In this document: in pieces, positions 19,255 to 29,400 of the stretch
Numbering within the stretch: the stretch's first letter is position 1
Layout: the number at the start of each line of letters is the position of its first letter
Assembly: GCF_037076345.1 (NCBI RefSeq)
Contig: NZ_AP024702.1
Location: 310,001-374,000 of the forward strand
DNA length: 64,000 bases
Direction of reading: 5' to 3'
DNA from: Haloferula helveola
GTDB lineage: Bacteria; Verrucomicrobiota; Verrucomicrobiia; Verrucomicrobiales; Akkermansiaceae
Notes under the pieces: generated by a model
Databases searched by the model: none
Told to the model about the DNA's origin: nothing
Seen by the model: the letters and a program-made list of their open reading frames with translations, nothing else
Translations under genes and position numbers: made by a program

Positions 19255-22200
19255 TTAGGGAGCATCAGTCGCACTGAGGCGTCCGAACAGGGTGCCGTTT
19301 CCAGACGCGAAGCTGTCGGGGATCTTCACCGTCACCGTGTCCGTCGGGCTGCCGTCGACCACGACCACTTCCACCCCGCTTCCGAGCGTCTGGCTCGTCA
19401 GCGGAATCACGTCGCTGTTCGACAGCGCAAGGTCGCCTCCGTAGTCGACGCTCAGCACCACAGGCGCAATGCCGTCGAGACGCTCGAAGGTGAGGGTCAG
19501 GAAACCCGGCTCGGTGGCCACCGCCGGCAGCAATCCGAGCGCGTTGGCATTCACGTCCGACGCTCCGAGTGCGAAGGCCAAGCCGTTGTCGACCCCGTCG
19601 CCGTTGGCATCATCTTCGAACAACGCGCCTCCCGACCACGCCGCATACGGCGTCTGCCCGGTGCCCGTCAGGTTGATCACATACGGATTCTCGTCGCCGT
19701 CGTTGTTGGCGATCGACAGCGCCGCGCTCTTCGCTCCGGCCGTCGCTGGCGCGAACTGGATCGTGAACGTCGTCGTGCCGCCTGCCGACGCCACCGGCGT
19801 GACCGGCACCGCCGTCACCGTGAAGTCCGCCGCGTCCGTTCCGGTCACATCCACCAGGGGTGCTCCCGTCAGGTCCAGTGCGGCCGAACCGCTGTTGCGG
19901 ATCGTGAAGGTCAGCGGGGCGTTGCCTCCCAGCGTCACCGTGCCGAAGTCCTGTGAGCCGCCGCTGGCGATCTCGGTCAGCGCCGGTTGCTCGACGGCGA
20001 TTTCAGGCGCGCCGCCTCCCACTCCGGTCACCGTCAGCACGCCGTCGCCGAGGATCCACGGCACTTCGAAGTCCACTCCGCCCAGACCCGTCCGGCCGTA
20101 GGTGCCCGCGGGCTGCGCCACCGTCGCCACCACCAGTTGCTGGATCGTGTCGGTGTTGTTGCCCATCTCCAGTAGGATCCCGTTGTAGGTCCCGCTCGGC
20201 CATCCGCTGTTCGCGTTGCCCTGGCTGTCGAGCGTCAGCGTCGCGCTGTCGGCGAACACGTCGCTCGCCTCGAGCTTCAGGATCGCTCCCCGGTTGTCCG
20301 CATTGCTGCGCGGGTTCACCGTCACGTCTCCGGCTCCCGCCGATCCCGCGGCCTCGAATTCCACCAGATGGCGGTCCTCGGCGTTGAACACCAAGCCGCC
20401 CGTGAAGCTGTTGGACTGGGCGAAACGCAGGATCGCGCGGTTGTCCACAAGGAACGACAGCGAGCCGCCGCCGGTGATCGGACCCGAGAACAGCCGGGTA
20501 CGCCCGTGCGTCGTGTTGCTCTGCGAGCGGACCTCGTTGGCGCCCGTCAGGTCCAGCGCTGGGTAGGTCGTCGTGTAGCCCGTCTCGTCCTGGATCGTCG
20601 CGTCCTCCATTCCGATCGTCCCCGTGCCCAGCGCGTTCTCCGAACCCGACACGCTGTTGATCCGAAGCGAAGAGCCCGACTCCATCGTCAGCCCTCCGGA
20701 ATACGGGAAGGTCGATCCGTTCTGCACCTGCGCCGCGATCCCCGTGGCGATGGTCGCCGGATACGTGCCGAAGGGAGGAAATCCAGAGTCCCAGTTCGCT
20801 CCCGTGTTCCAGCTGTCAGAGCCGCCCGCGTTGGCCGTCATCGTGATGTTCGGCGGAGAGCCCGCCAGCACCGTGAAGGTCGTGTCGTCGGCGAACGGAC
20901 CGTTGAGCGTGTTGCCGAAAAGGTCGTCGAAGCTCGCGCTCGCCGCCGCCCCGAGCGTGAAGTCGCCCGTCCCGGTCACCGTCGCCACCACCTCGAACTC
21001 GTTGACGCCGGTCTGCGTCACGCTGTCGATGGTGAAAGTAGCGCCGCCGCCCGTCGCGTTCTCGAAGTCCGCCACCGTCACCGCCGAGTTCACCACCTCG
21101 TCGAAGGTCAGCGTGTAGAGCACCGTGCCGCCCACATACAGGTTCGTCGTGATCCCGGAGATCGGATCGGTGATCGCCGGCGGATTGACCACCACGTCCG
21201 CCGGGGCGCCCGTCACCGTCAGGACCGCGTCCCCCTCGATCCACGACACCTCGTTGTCCGGCGCGCCGGGCGATCCCACACGGCCGTACGTCCCGGCAGG
21301 ATAGGCGAAGCCCTCCTTGTTGAGGAACTGCACCGTGTTGTCCGCGTCCATCCGCAGGCTCGCGTTGCTCGTCCCGTTCGGGCCATTACCGAAGATATTG
21401 AGAGTTCCGGTCGCGGCCATCACACCGGTCACGTCGAACTCCAGCAGGTGGCAACGCCCTGCTGGCTCCGCCGGACTCAAGGTCACCACTCCAGAACCGA
21501 ATGCGCCGGCCACCGAACCCGTCACCGTGCCGGCATTGCCGCCCCGGCCCTGGATCGTGTCGACCACCAACTCGCTGAACGTGTTCGCCGCGTCGAAGCT
21601 GTGGTTGCCCGTCGAGGTGTTGCTGCGCAGCGTGAACCGGTGCGCGCCGGTGATCGGGTTGGCGAAGGTGAAGTTTGCAGGCGTCTGGGTCGACTCGCCC
21701 GCGCTGAACGTCGCGTCGCCCAGCAGTTCGATCTCTGGAACCGTGACGTCGGTCTGGGTCCGACCCTTGACCAGCGCACCGTCGCCCATCGTGATCGTCG
21801 TCTGGCCCGGAGTTCCCACCGCGTTGTACGAGTTCGGCCGGTTCGTCGTCCAACCGATCTGGATCGTCGAGTTCGACTCCATCGTCAGGTTACCCGTATA
21901 TGCCGGTGTCGCGTCGTCCCACGCCACCACATAGGCTCCGGACGGCACGACAGCGCGTACAAAGCCGGCGGGCACCACAGCGATGTCCCAGTTGCCGGCC
22001 GTGTTCCAGGTGTTCTGGCCACCCGTGCTGTTCGGGCCCGTGTAGGTCGCGGTCTGAACGAGGGCAACGGTCGTGGAAACCGCCGAGGTCTTCGCGGACG
22101 AGTCGGTCACCCTCAGCTGAATCGTATTGAGCCCCTCGAACATGCCGTAGGTGCCGGTAAGAGTGGCATAGTCGATCGCCGCCGGAGCCGCTCCCGTGAC

Positions 22201-25200
22201 GTCACCAAAGGTGCCGTCATTGTTGAGATCCCAATCGTAGGCGGTGATCGTTTGGCCGTTGGAAGGAATGGATGCGCCGCCATCGAGTGACAACGTCTCC
22301 CCCACGGATAGCTCGTAAGGTCCGCCAGCATCCGCGATCGGATCTGCCGTCGCGACAGAAAAACTCCACGTGGAGTCGTCCGCGATCCCGACGAACGGAT
22401 TACTCGAAGCATCCACGACCGAGCCCGCATCGATCCAAACCGCATAGGTCTTGCCGATGATCAGGTCCGCCGCCGGATCGATGGTCAGGGTGTCACCAAC
22501 AATCGAGACCGAGGGATCGCTGATATCCACCAGCACCTCGGTCGCGTCGGTCAGGTTCTTGATGGTGATCAAACCGGTCGATGCCACGACATCCTCATCG
22601 AACACCGCGACCAGATCGGTCGCCGGGTCGAATGTCGTGCTGCCATTGGCGGGACTGAAGGTAAGCACCTCAGGGGCGGTCGTGTCCGGAATATCGGCGG
22701 TATTGGCGGTCGCGGGATCGGACCACCCCGTCAGGTTGCCTACCCCGTCCCGAGCCTGGACCCGATAGCCGTATTCGGTGTCCGGCGACAGGCCAACGTC
22801 GGTGAAAGTCGGACTCGCCTGCCAACCGCTGTCGTTACCGCCGCCCAATGTGCACTCGAAGTAGTACTCCACCCCGTTCACATCGAGCGCGGTCGACGCG
22901 GTCATCGTGATCGAGCTCTCATCCACCGTTGACGGTGCCGAAGCGAAACTCATCGGATCCGGTGCGGGCGCGGTCACGTCACTTCCCGGGGTTCCCGTTT
23001 CAACCGTCGACCAGTCGGTCTCGTTGCCCAGTCCGTCGCGGGCCTTGACCCGGTAATCATACGGCGTGCCCGTGGTCAGGCCCGTGTTGTCCCAGTTCGG
23101 CGAGGTGCTCCAGTCGCGGAAGTTTCCGTTGGTCGTATTCTCGAAGTAGTACTCGATCGGTCCGACGTCCGCGGTCGCGGTGGTGGCGACCATTCCGACG
23201 GTCGCACCATCCACCGCACCTGGCGCGATCTTGAAGGTCATCGGGTTGGGCGTGATCGCGCTGGGGTAGTACAGATCGACCAGTTCCTGAACGCGGTCGC
23301 GCACCTCGTCGGCACAGGCCGGGATATATTCCTCGTTGATGGTCACGCCAACGCGCTGCTGGGTTCTTCCCCATGCCGTGTAGTAGTCGCTCTGGTCCCA
23401 TTGCCGCGCATGCTCGGTTTCCGTCCAGTAGGCGCTCGGGCTGGGGATCTTCCCCCACCAGTTGAAGGCCCATGTCTGGAAGGCCGCGTTGTCGGCGGGA
23501 ACCAGCGCCTTGTAATCGAGAAGAAGGTTTCGAATGGCAACCGATGGTTGGATGGCGGGATCCGCCGCGATCGCTGCGGCAAGCGCCTCGGGATTCGCGG
23601 GGTGAATGCCCCAGAAGTGGAAGAGCGGGCGAATGTCGTAGCCGACATGATGCGAGAGGCGCAGCATCTTGTCGTCGTCGGACGTGCCGTAGGGAATGCC
23701 ATTGGCATCATCCTCCATGAACGAGCGCCAGTAGTCATCGAGCCCTTCCCAACCGAAGAGGCGCGCGATGTCCATGAACTTGGCATGCCCCTTGAGTTGG
23801 TAGGACTTCTCACCGGAATTCATGGGCACTTCACGGGGAGAGAACGCGAAGCTGAGCATCCACGCCACGGCGGTGTTGTCCAAGGTGCGGTAGGTGTTGC
23901 CGAAGCCGAGCGATCCCCGATGGGAGGTATCGATGTCGTAGCCGAATGCCCGATTCAGCATCGCCGCCTGGAGCAGGTTCACATTCGATTCACTTTCGCC
24001 GCCGAATTTCGGAAACCCGTAGGCATGCCCCTGCTCGTGAAACTCAACATGTGAGGCTGTGGGGTTGGCACCGGGGCCACGAACGAGGTAGCTGCCCGCA
24101 TAACCGAGCGGACTGACTTCGGAGTTGGGGTTCGTGGTCACGTTGACCGCCGGATAGCCGGGCGCATGGACCGATGAGCGCAGGATGACGTCGGGCTGGC
24201 AGTACATCGTCTCCTTCCCCCGATCGCGCGGAAAGCCCATCAGATCGTTGATCGCATCCATCGCCGCATCCCAGTCGGCCATCAACTGCACGGCCTGCGT
24301 CCCCGTCATGTTGTAGATCCACTTCGTGGGCACCTGGATCATGAACTTGTCGGACTGGAAGTCGGCCCAAGGCGCGACGTGCGTACGTTCGACATCCCAC
24401 TCCGCAGGAGTGGTCGAGTGGAAGCTCTTCGCCGAGAAGTAAGGCGAGCGAACGCCGCCGGTGACGGTCACCGTCACCACCCCGGCGTCGGCTCCGATCG
24501 GCACCTCGACGTAGATGCCGCCACCGAAGGGATTGGCCACCTTGATGGTGGTGGCATCGATCGGATAGAGGCGCGACTCGCGTTCGAGGCGTTGCACCGG
24601 GGCCCGACCGGAGAGATCCCATGAATGGGCGCCGACACGCACCTTGTAGCCGGCGTTGACCAATTCCGGGGGCACGGTGACGGAGGCGATGGTGCCGGGA
24701 GCGAGATACGTGCCGGTAGGTTTGCGCGCGGGGTTGGTCCACGCTTGGGTGTTGCGGCCGAAGGTGATCGGGAAACTGCCGTCGATCTGAATGTTGTGGG
24801 TATTCGCCGGATTGGCGGGCGGCGCACAGGGACCGGGGAAGTCGGCGTGACTGCCGAAACTGTAGCCATCGAGCTCGGCCTCGTGGGCGGCAAGCACCGG
24901 CGCGGTGTAGATCACGTCCATGGCGTGCTGCATGACCGAGTAGACGACCCAATGGACGTTCTCGCTGCTGACCGACTTCTTGTCGGCCGGGTTCGTATTG
25001 TTGCGGCTGAAGTCCGTGACGAAGCTGCCGGAAACGAACAATGGCCCGAAAGTCGCGTCGTAGGTCGAGATGAGATCGAAGACCGCGCCGATGGTGGCGG
25101 TGCTTTCCCCACACCGCTGCCGCAGGTCGTCGATGATCGTCTTCTGGGCCGCGATCTCCGGTCCGGTCAGGGTGGCCGCACCGGTAACGTGGTCCTTGAT

Positions 25201-26226
25201 CGCGGCGATGGCGTCCAACAGCGGATCGCCGGGCAGCGTGGAGAAATTCAAGGTGACGTCGTCGGTGATCGCGTCGATCGGCGCTCCACCGTCACCCAGG
25301 ATCGTGCCTGCATCGATCTGGATCGCGTAGTCCTTGTCCCAATCCAACAGGCCGGAGGGATCGATGCGGACCACGTTCTGGTCGTAAGTGAGGCTCGGGT
25401 CGCTGGCAGGAATGGCAGTTTCAACCGGACTGCCGGGGGTGGTCAGGTCACGGATGCGAATGTTGCCGGAGCCCGGCGAAACATCCTGGCTGAAAGTGAG
25501 CACGATCTCCCGGCTGGCCAACGCGTCGGTGGCGTCGTCCGCAGGACTGGCGGAGACCAACTCGAAAACCGGTCCGAGCGGCGGCTCGATATCGAGGTGG
25601 AAGATTCGGTCGGCGCTGATGGCGATGCCCACGCTGGTGTCACCCGTTCCCGAAACGCCGGACGTGTACCTCGATCCACCGGAGAAGTCGTCACCCGTCA
25701 CCTTCAGATACGGGATGCCGGTCTGCCATGCCGAGGTGCTGGTCAGCATTCCCACATCGATCCCGTAGGTCGTGAAGGGTTCCAGAAGGACCGGCGTGTC
25801 GAAGGTCCACGTCATGAACTCGTCCGAGTTCCAAGTGAAGCTTTGCGTCGCCGTCTCTGAATGGACCACATCGAACGTGGTGCCGGCCACCTTCCCGACC
25901 CGGATGGCATAGGTTTTGGTCGGCTCCGCTTTCTGGGTGTCGCTGACCTGATAGGAAATCGATTTCAGACGCAGGGCCGCACCGCCGGTGGTGAAGGTCT
26001 GGCCCTTGGCCGCGCTGTCGGCACTGGTGCCGGTGAACCACTTGTCCGTCCCCGAGACGGCACCGTAGTTGGCGATATCCTCGTCATCGACGACCGGTGC
26101 GGTGGAACTGGCCGACATGGTCGCGCCGGGGCTAACGGTCGGGACAAAGCCGAGAATCGGCAGCGCGATCACAGCGGCAACGCTTCCGAGGAACCCGCGT
26201 GAGGCTCCGGATGGAGTGGTGGTCAT
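19255..26226 (-). CDS. P3: giant secreted protein with M60-like metallopeptidase head on the shared chassis
   Basis: 2323 codons; signal-like N-terminus with FLGSVAAVIALPILGFV. Approximate domains: choice-of-anchor/jelly-roll 45-210 (GQTFTTGG, WTFDTPVLLEPFTTYGIDVG); Big_5 Ig-like 213-330; M60/enhancin-like peptidase about 480-950, with zinc motif HEQGHAYGF (HExxH at 730-734) and the accessory beta-domain before it (GYKVRVGAHSWD); fibronectin-III-like repeats about 1000-1170; Big_5 1175-1280; PKD 1285-1385; module A from about 1392, linker, module B to 2070; HYDIN-like 2070-2190; C-terminal domain to 2323. M60 peptidases cut O-glycosylated proteins such as mucins, so an extracellular glycoproteinase is likely. 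PKD-through-C-terminus mirrors P1. Confidence 0.87.
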   Translation of the reverse strand: MTTTPSGASRGFLGSVAAVIALPILGFVPTVSPGATMSASSTAPVVDDEDIANYGAVSGTDKWFTGTSADSAAKGQTFTTGGAALRLKSISYQVSDTQKAEPTKTYAIRVGKVAGTTFDVVHSETATQSFTWNSDEFMTWTFDTPVLLEPFTTYGIDVGMLTSTSAWQTGIPYLKVTGDDFSGGSRYTSGVSGTGDTSVGIAISADRIFHLDIEPPLGPVFELVSASPADDATDALASREIVLTFSQDVSPGSGNIRIRDLTTPGSPVETAIPASDPSLTYDQNVVRIDPSGLLDWDKDYAIQIDAGTILGDGGAPIDAITDDVTLNFSTLPGDPLLDAIAAIKDHVTGAATLTGPEIAAQKTIIDDLRQRCGESTATIGAVFDLISTYDATFGPLFVSGSFVTDFSRNNTNPADKKSVSSENVHWVVYSVMQHAMDVIYTAPVLAAHEAELDGYSFGSHADFPGPCAPPANPANTHNIQIDGSFPITFGRNTQAWTNPARKPTGTYLAPGTIASVTVPPELVNAGYKVRVGAHSWDLSGRAPVQRLERESRLYPIDATTIKVANPFGGGIYVEVPIGADAGVVTVTVTGGVRSPYFSAKSFHSTTPAEWDVERTHVAPWADFQSDKFMIQVPTKWIYNMTGTQAVQLMADWDAAMDAINDLMGFPRDRGKETMYCQPDVILRSSVHAPGYPAVNVTTNPNSEVSPLGYAGSYLVRGPGANPTASHVEFHEQGHAYGFPKFGGESESNVNLLQAAMLNRAFGYDIDTSHRGSLGFGNTYRTLDNTAVAWMLSFAFSPREVPMNSGEKSYQLKGHAKFMDIARLFGWEGLDDYWRSFMEDDANGIPYGTSDDDKMLRLSHHVGYDIRPLFHFWGIHPANPEALAAAIAADPAIQPSVAIRNLLLDYKALVPADNAAFQTWAFNWWGKIPSPSAYWTETEHARQWDQSDYYTAWGRTQQRVGVTINEEYIPACADEVRDRVQELVDLYYPSAITPNPMTFKIAPGAVDGATVGMVATTATADVGPIEYYFENTTNGNFRDWSTSPNWDNTGLTTGTPYDYRVKARDGLGNETDWSTVETGTPGSDVTAPAPDPMSFASAPSTVDESSITMTASTALDVNGVEYYFECTLGGGNDSGWQASPTFTDVGLSPDTEYGYRVQARDGVGNLTGWSDPATANTADIPDTTAPEVLTFSPANGSTTFDPATDLVAVFDEDVVASTGLITIKNLTDATEVLVDISDPSVSIVGDTLTIDPAADLIIGKTYAVWIDAGSVVDASSNPFVGIADDSTWSFSVATADPIADAGGPYELSVGETLSLDGGASIPSNGQTITAYDWDLNNDGTFGDVTGAAPAAIDYATLTGTYGMFEGLNTIQLRVTDSSAKTSAVSTTVALVQTATYTGPNSTGGQNTWNTAGNWDIAVVPAGFVRAVVPSGAYVVAWDDATPAYTGNLTMESNSTIQIGWTTNRPNSYNAVGTPGQTTITMGDGALVKGRTQTDVTVPEIELLGDATFSAGESTQTPANFTFANPITGAHRFTLRSNTSTGNHSFDAANTFSELVVDTIQGRGGNAGTVTGSVAGAFGSGVVTLSPAEPAGRCHLLEFDVTGVMAATGTLNIFGNGPNGTSNASLRMDADNTVQFLNKEGFAYPAGTYGRVGSPGAPDNEVSWIEGDAVLTVTGAPADVVVNPPAITDPISGITTNLYVGGTVLYTLTFDEVVNSAVTVADFENATGGGATFTIDSVTQTGVNEFEVVATVTGTGDFTLGAAASASFDDLFGNTLNGPFADDTTFTVLAGSPPNITMTANAGGSDSWNTGANWDSGFPPFGTYPATIATGIAAQVQNGSTFPYSGGLTMESGSSLRINSVSGSENALGTGTIGMEDATIQDETGYTTTYPALDLTGANEVRSQSNTTHGRTRLFSGPITGGGSLSFLVDNRAILRFAQSNSFTGGLVFNAEDRHLVEFEAAGSAGAGDVTVNPRSNADNRGAILKLEASDVFADSATLTLDSQGNANSGWPSGTYNGILLEMGNNTDTIQQLVVATVAQPAGTYGRTGLGGVDFEVPWILGDGVLTVTGVGGGAPEIAVEQPALTEIASGGSQDFGTVTLGGNAPLTFTIRNSGSAALDLTGAPLVDVTGTDAADFTVTAVPVTPVASAGGTTTFTIQFAPATAGAKSAALSIANNDGDENPYVINLTGTGQTPYAAWSGGALFEDDANGDGVDNGLAFALGASDVNANALGLLPAVATEPGFLTLTFERLDGIAPVVLSVDYGGDLALSNSDVIPLTSQTLGSGVEVVVVDGSPTDTVTVKIPDSFASGNGTLFGRLSATDAP
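19428..20294. repeat. Direct repeat shared by P3 and P1 (partner 7962-8828)
   Basis: Copy in P3 of the HYDIN-like and C-terminal coding stretch; it appears identical to 7962-8828. Immediately beyond it (20296-20560) P3 diverges from both P1 and P2. Confidence 0.85.
20016..22044. repeat. Third, mosaic copy of modules A-linker-B, in P3
   Basis: It aligns with 8550-10581 (net three-base length change), but similarity alternates. It is almost identical at 20016-20290, clearly diverged at 20370-20560, almost identical again at about 20580-21390, diverged at 21390-21640, then close again. This patchwork is what partial gene conversion between tandem paralogues leaves. Confidence 0.8.
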
Positions 26227-26415
26227 GGGATTTTTCGAAGGGTTTTTCTAGCGGTGTCGGATCAACAACACTCGTCCAAGTATTAACGATGTAAACGCGG
26301 AGCCTAGATGCCCGACAAAACAAGCAAAGTGGATTCAATCTCCGAAATGCGGCGACTAAACGCTTATTTACGATCCACCTTCCAATCCCGTGCATCTTTC
26401 CCGAACAAAAGAAGA

Positions 26416-26445
26416 ACGCCGGCCCCGCGTGAACGGAGCCGGCGT
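26416..26445 (-). terminator. Rho-independent terminator of P4
   Basis: Inverted repeat ACGCCGGC-CCG, six-base loop, CGG-GCCGGCGT, just beyond the P4 stop codon. On the minus strand it runs into TTCTTCTTTTG. Arm sequence and downstream GAATCG match the P1 terminator at 7743-7772. Confidence 0.8.
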
Positions 26446-26473
26446 GAGAATCGTCGATGACCTCAGTCGATGA

Positions 26474-29400
26474 TCACTCCTGGCCGTCGAGGCGACCGAA
26501 CAATTTGCCACCTGCGGCCTCGCCGGAGTCGATCGTCGCCGTCACCTTGTTCAGCGGAGCTTCGGAAACCGTGTCGACTACGAAGGTCACCCCATTGTCC
26601 GGCACCGCGTCGTCGGCGTCGGGCACCTCATCGACCGTAGCCAGCCACGGATCCGACACCCCGATATCACTGCTGTGCTGCACCCTGAGCGTCGAACCGT
26701 CGCGGTCAGCGATGGCCAGGCAGTTGAAGGTCAGAATGAGACTGCCGCCGCTCTCGGTCACCGTCGGCAGGTTGCCGTTGGCATCGTCGTCCGGATTGGC
26801 CACGCCGAGCAGGAAGGCCAAGCCGTCCTTCACACCGTCGCCGTTGGTGTCGCCCTCGAAGGTCACCGGACCCATGGAGCCCAGTACCTTCCAAGCATCG
26901 AAGCCGGTGGGAGCTCCACCGCTGACGAGCTTGATCTGCCCCGGGGTGTTGTAGTCGACCGTGTAGCCGGCAGGAAGGGTTCCTTCGCTGCCAAACGGAC
27001 CTGGGCCACCCGGAGTGAGCGTGCCGGTGTAGGTCACGATCGTGTAGCTCCCCAAGGTGGCGCCCGCGCCGGGCTCGGTGATGCTGAGCGTGGCGGTGGT
27101 GATATCGAGATCGCCGTCGATCGCGAGCAAGTCGGCGGTAGCGCCATCCACCTCAATCGCAAGGGTTCCGGTGATCGTGGTGTTGCCGGTGACGCTCAGC
27201 GTTCCGACCGACGTTCCAGGCGCGACGGTGCCGGCTGCCGAGACCGCACCGGTGACCGTGCCGCTGCCGGTCAGACTATTGCCTGCGGAAATTGTGACCG
27301 TCGTCGCGGAGGCATTACCGTTGACCACAAGTTGGTTACCGGTCTCGGAGCCAGAGCCGTCGCCTACGATTAAGCTGTCCACATTGATCACGGACCCATC
27401 GGCACCCACCGTCAGAATGTTGTTATCCGAGTTGGCGGTAGCGTTGTTGGTGTAGCCGACATATACGGTCTGGTTGTTGGCATCCCACTGTGAGCCGGTG
27501 CCGGAAACCGTCAGCGTGTTGGCACTGGACTCTGAACCGGAGTTATTGGCACGACCGACATAAGCGCTACCGCCTGTCGACAGCTGCCCGCCGCCGGTCA
27601 CTCCCACCCCATTGGCATTTGCCCTTCTGTCGTTGGTTTGAACGTATCCAACGGAGAGCTGATTCATGGCTGCCGAGCCACCGGTCACCAACAGCTGGTT
27701 CGCAGTCGAGACATTGTCGCCATTCTGGGCATTATTGATGTGGCCAACATACATATGCCTGATGTTGGTCAGCACACCGTTTTCGCTGACGGTGACCACG
27801 TTGTTGTTCGAACCAGTCCGCTCGCCAAAACCGATGTAGAAATCCCGGCCTGTGTTACCGGTAAAGGTCGAGGTGGCGGTGCCGCCTCCGATGGTCATGT
27901 GGGAGCCACCGTTCGTGTTATAGTAGGGATTACCAATCCGAACGTCGCCACCCGAGACATTCATCTGACCACCATCGGTAATGGTGATGGTGCTGTTGTT
28001 GTTGGTCCGGCCCCATACCAGGGTATTCACGCCAGTCACGACCGCGCTGCCCGCGAAACCGGCGCCATCGATGACCAACTGCTGATTGTCGTGGGACGTG
28101 TTCGAGGTGCTGAGATCGTTGCCGCCAAGATCCCAAGTCGAGGTTACCCCGTTGCCACCCACAATCGACATCGTGATATCGTCTGCTTGGAATGTCTGAT
28201 TGCCCGAGCTGTTCAGGGTGCCGCCATTCGTGACGGACATCGAGCTGCCGTCTACCGTGAACCTCACCTGCGTACTGTTGCTGATCGTGCCGCCGTCGAG
28301 AACGAGCAAGCCGTCACCGGGGGTCGTGTTGCCGCTATACGAATTGTTACCGCTTAGCGTCAGCGTGCCGGTGCCAACTTTGGTCAGGCCACCCGTGTTG
28401 GTGCTGTCGATATCACCTGCCAAAGTCACGCTCTCGCCATTGGTATCGATGAGGATCGCCGATGCGCTGTTCTTGAGTCGAGCCGGGGTAGAGATGTCTC
28501 CGGCCGCACCCGCCGTGTTGTAGCTCAGCGTGCCTCCGGCGAAGGTGACATCGCCCCCGCTTCCGAAGGCCGTCGCCGATCCGGCGATCAAGGTTCCACC
28601 GTCGATTCGGGTCGTGCCGGTGTAGGTGTTGGCACCGCCGAGGGTCAGGGTATTCGGGCCGCCCTTGGTAAGGGCCCATGCCGTGCCGTCATCGGTGATC
28701 GGAGCGTCAACCGTTCCCGTTGCCCCGGATTGCACGAGGGCGAGGGCGTCGCTCTTGAGGACAAGGGATGGGGCAGCCCCACTGGCGAGCGTCACGTCCC
28801 CCTCTTCGAAGGTAAGGCCACCGATGTCCCGGGTTCCGTCCACAGTGACCGTGGAGATGTCGGTGGCGGTATTGCCGGCCGAAAAGGTCGCTATGCGGCC
28901 GGCCGTCCATGCAGCGGTGGCGACGTCGCCGGCTGCCGACTCGCTCCAGTTGGTATTGCCTGCGTTCCAGGTGCCGTCGACAACACCTGCGGTGTCGCCG
29001 GGGCCCGCAACGCTGTCATCGAGGTCCCAGAACGATGGAAGCGCACTTCCCACGGTGAGGGTGCCTGCGCCGCTGAGCCATCCAAAATCGGCGCTGGTGT
29101 AGACCCCGTTAGGCTGCTGGAAACCGCCAACGTAGAGCGCCGGGACGGTCTGATTGGCATTGAGAACCAGGTTGCCATTGTTGCGGGTAAGAGGACCGGC
29201 GCCAAGTGCATCGACGGTGTCCACGATGAGCGTCCCCGCAGACAATTCGGTGCCTCCTGTGTGGGTGTTGGCTCCGCTGAGCGTCCACTCGCCGTTACCG
29301 GCCTTGCGGAGCGAGACCGTACCACTGCCGTCCGAGATCACCCCGGAGAAGACGTTAACCGGGCCCGCGCTGCCGGCATACAGTTGAAAGCTCTTGAGAC

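Noticed and set aside
8550-22044. Repeats considered as an insertion sequence or other mobile element
   Set aside because: There is no transposase, no terminal inverted repeats and no target-site duplication; the repeats are in-frame parts of coding sequences.
20368-22290. Plus-strand 640-codon open frame opposite P3
   Set aside because: It is antisense to modules A/B, with the same Arg-rich composition as the shadow opposite P2; no independent evidence of coding.
7792-26226. Idea that P1-P3 are type V autotransporters
   Set aside because: None ends in a membrane beta-barrel; all three end in a soluble-looking domain with a GDG loop motif.
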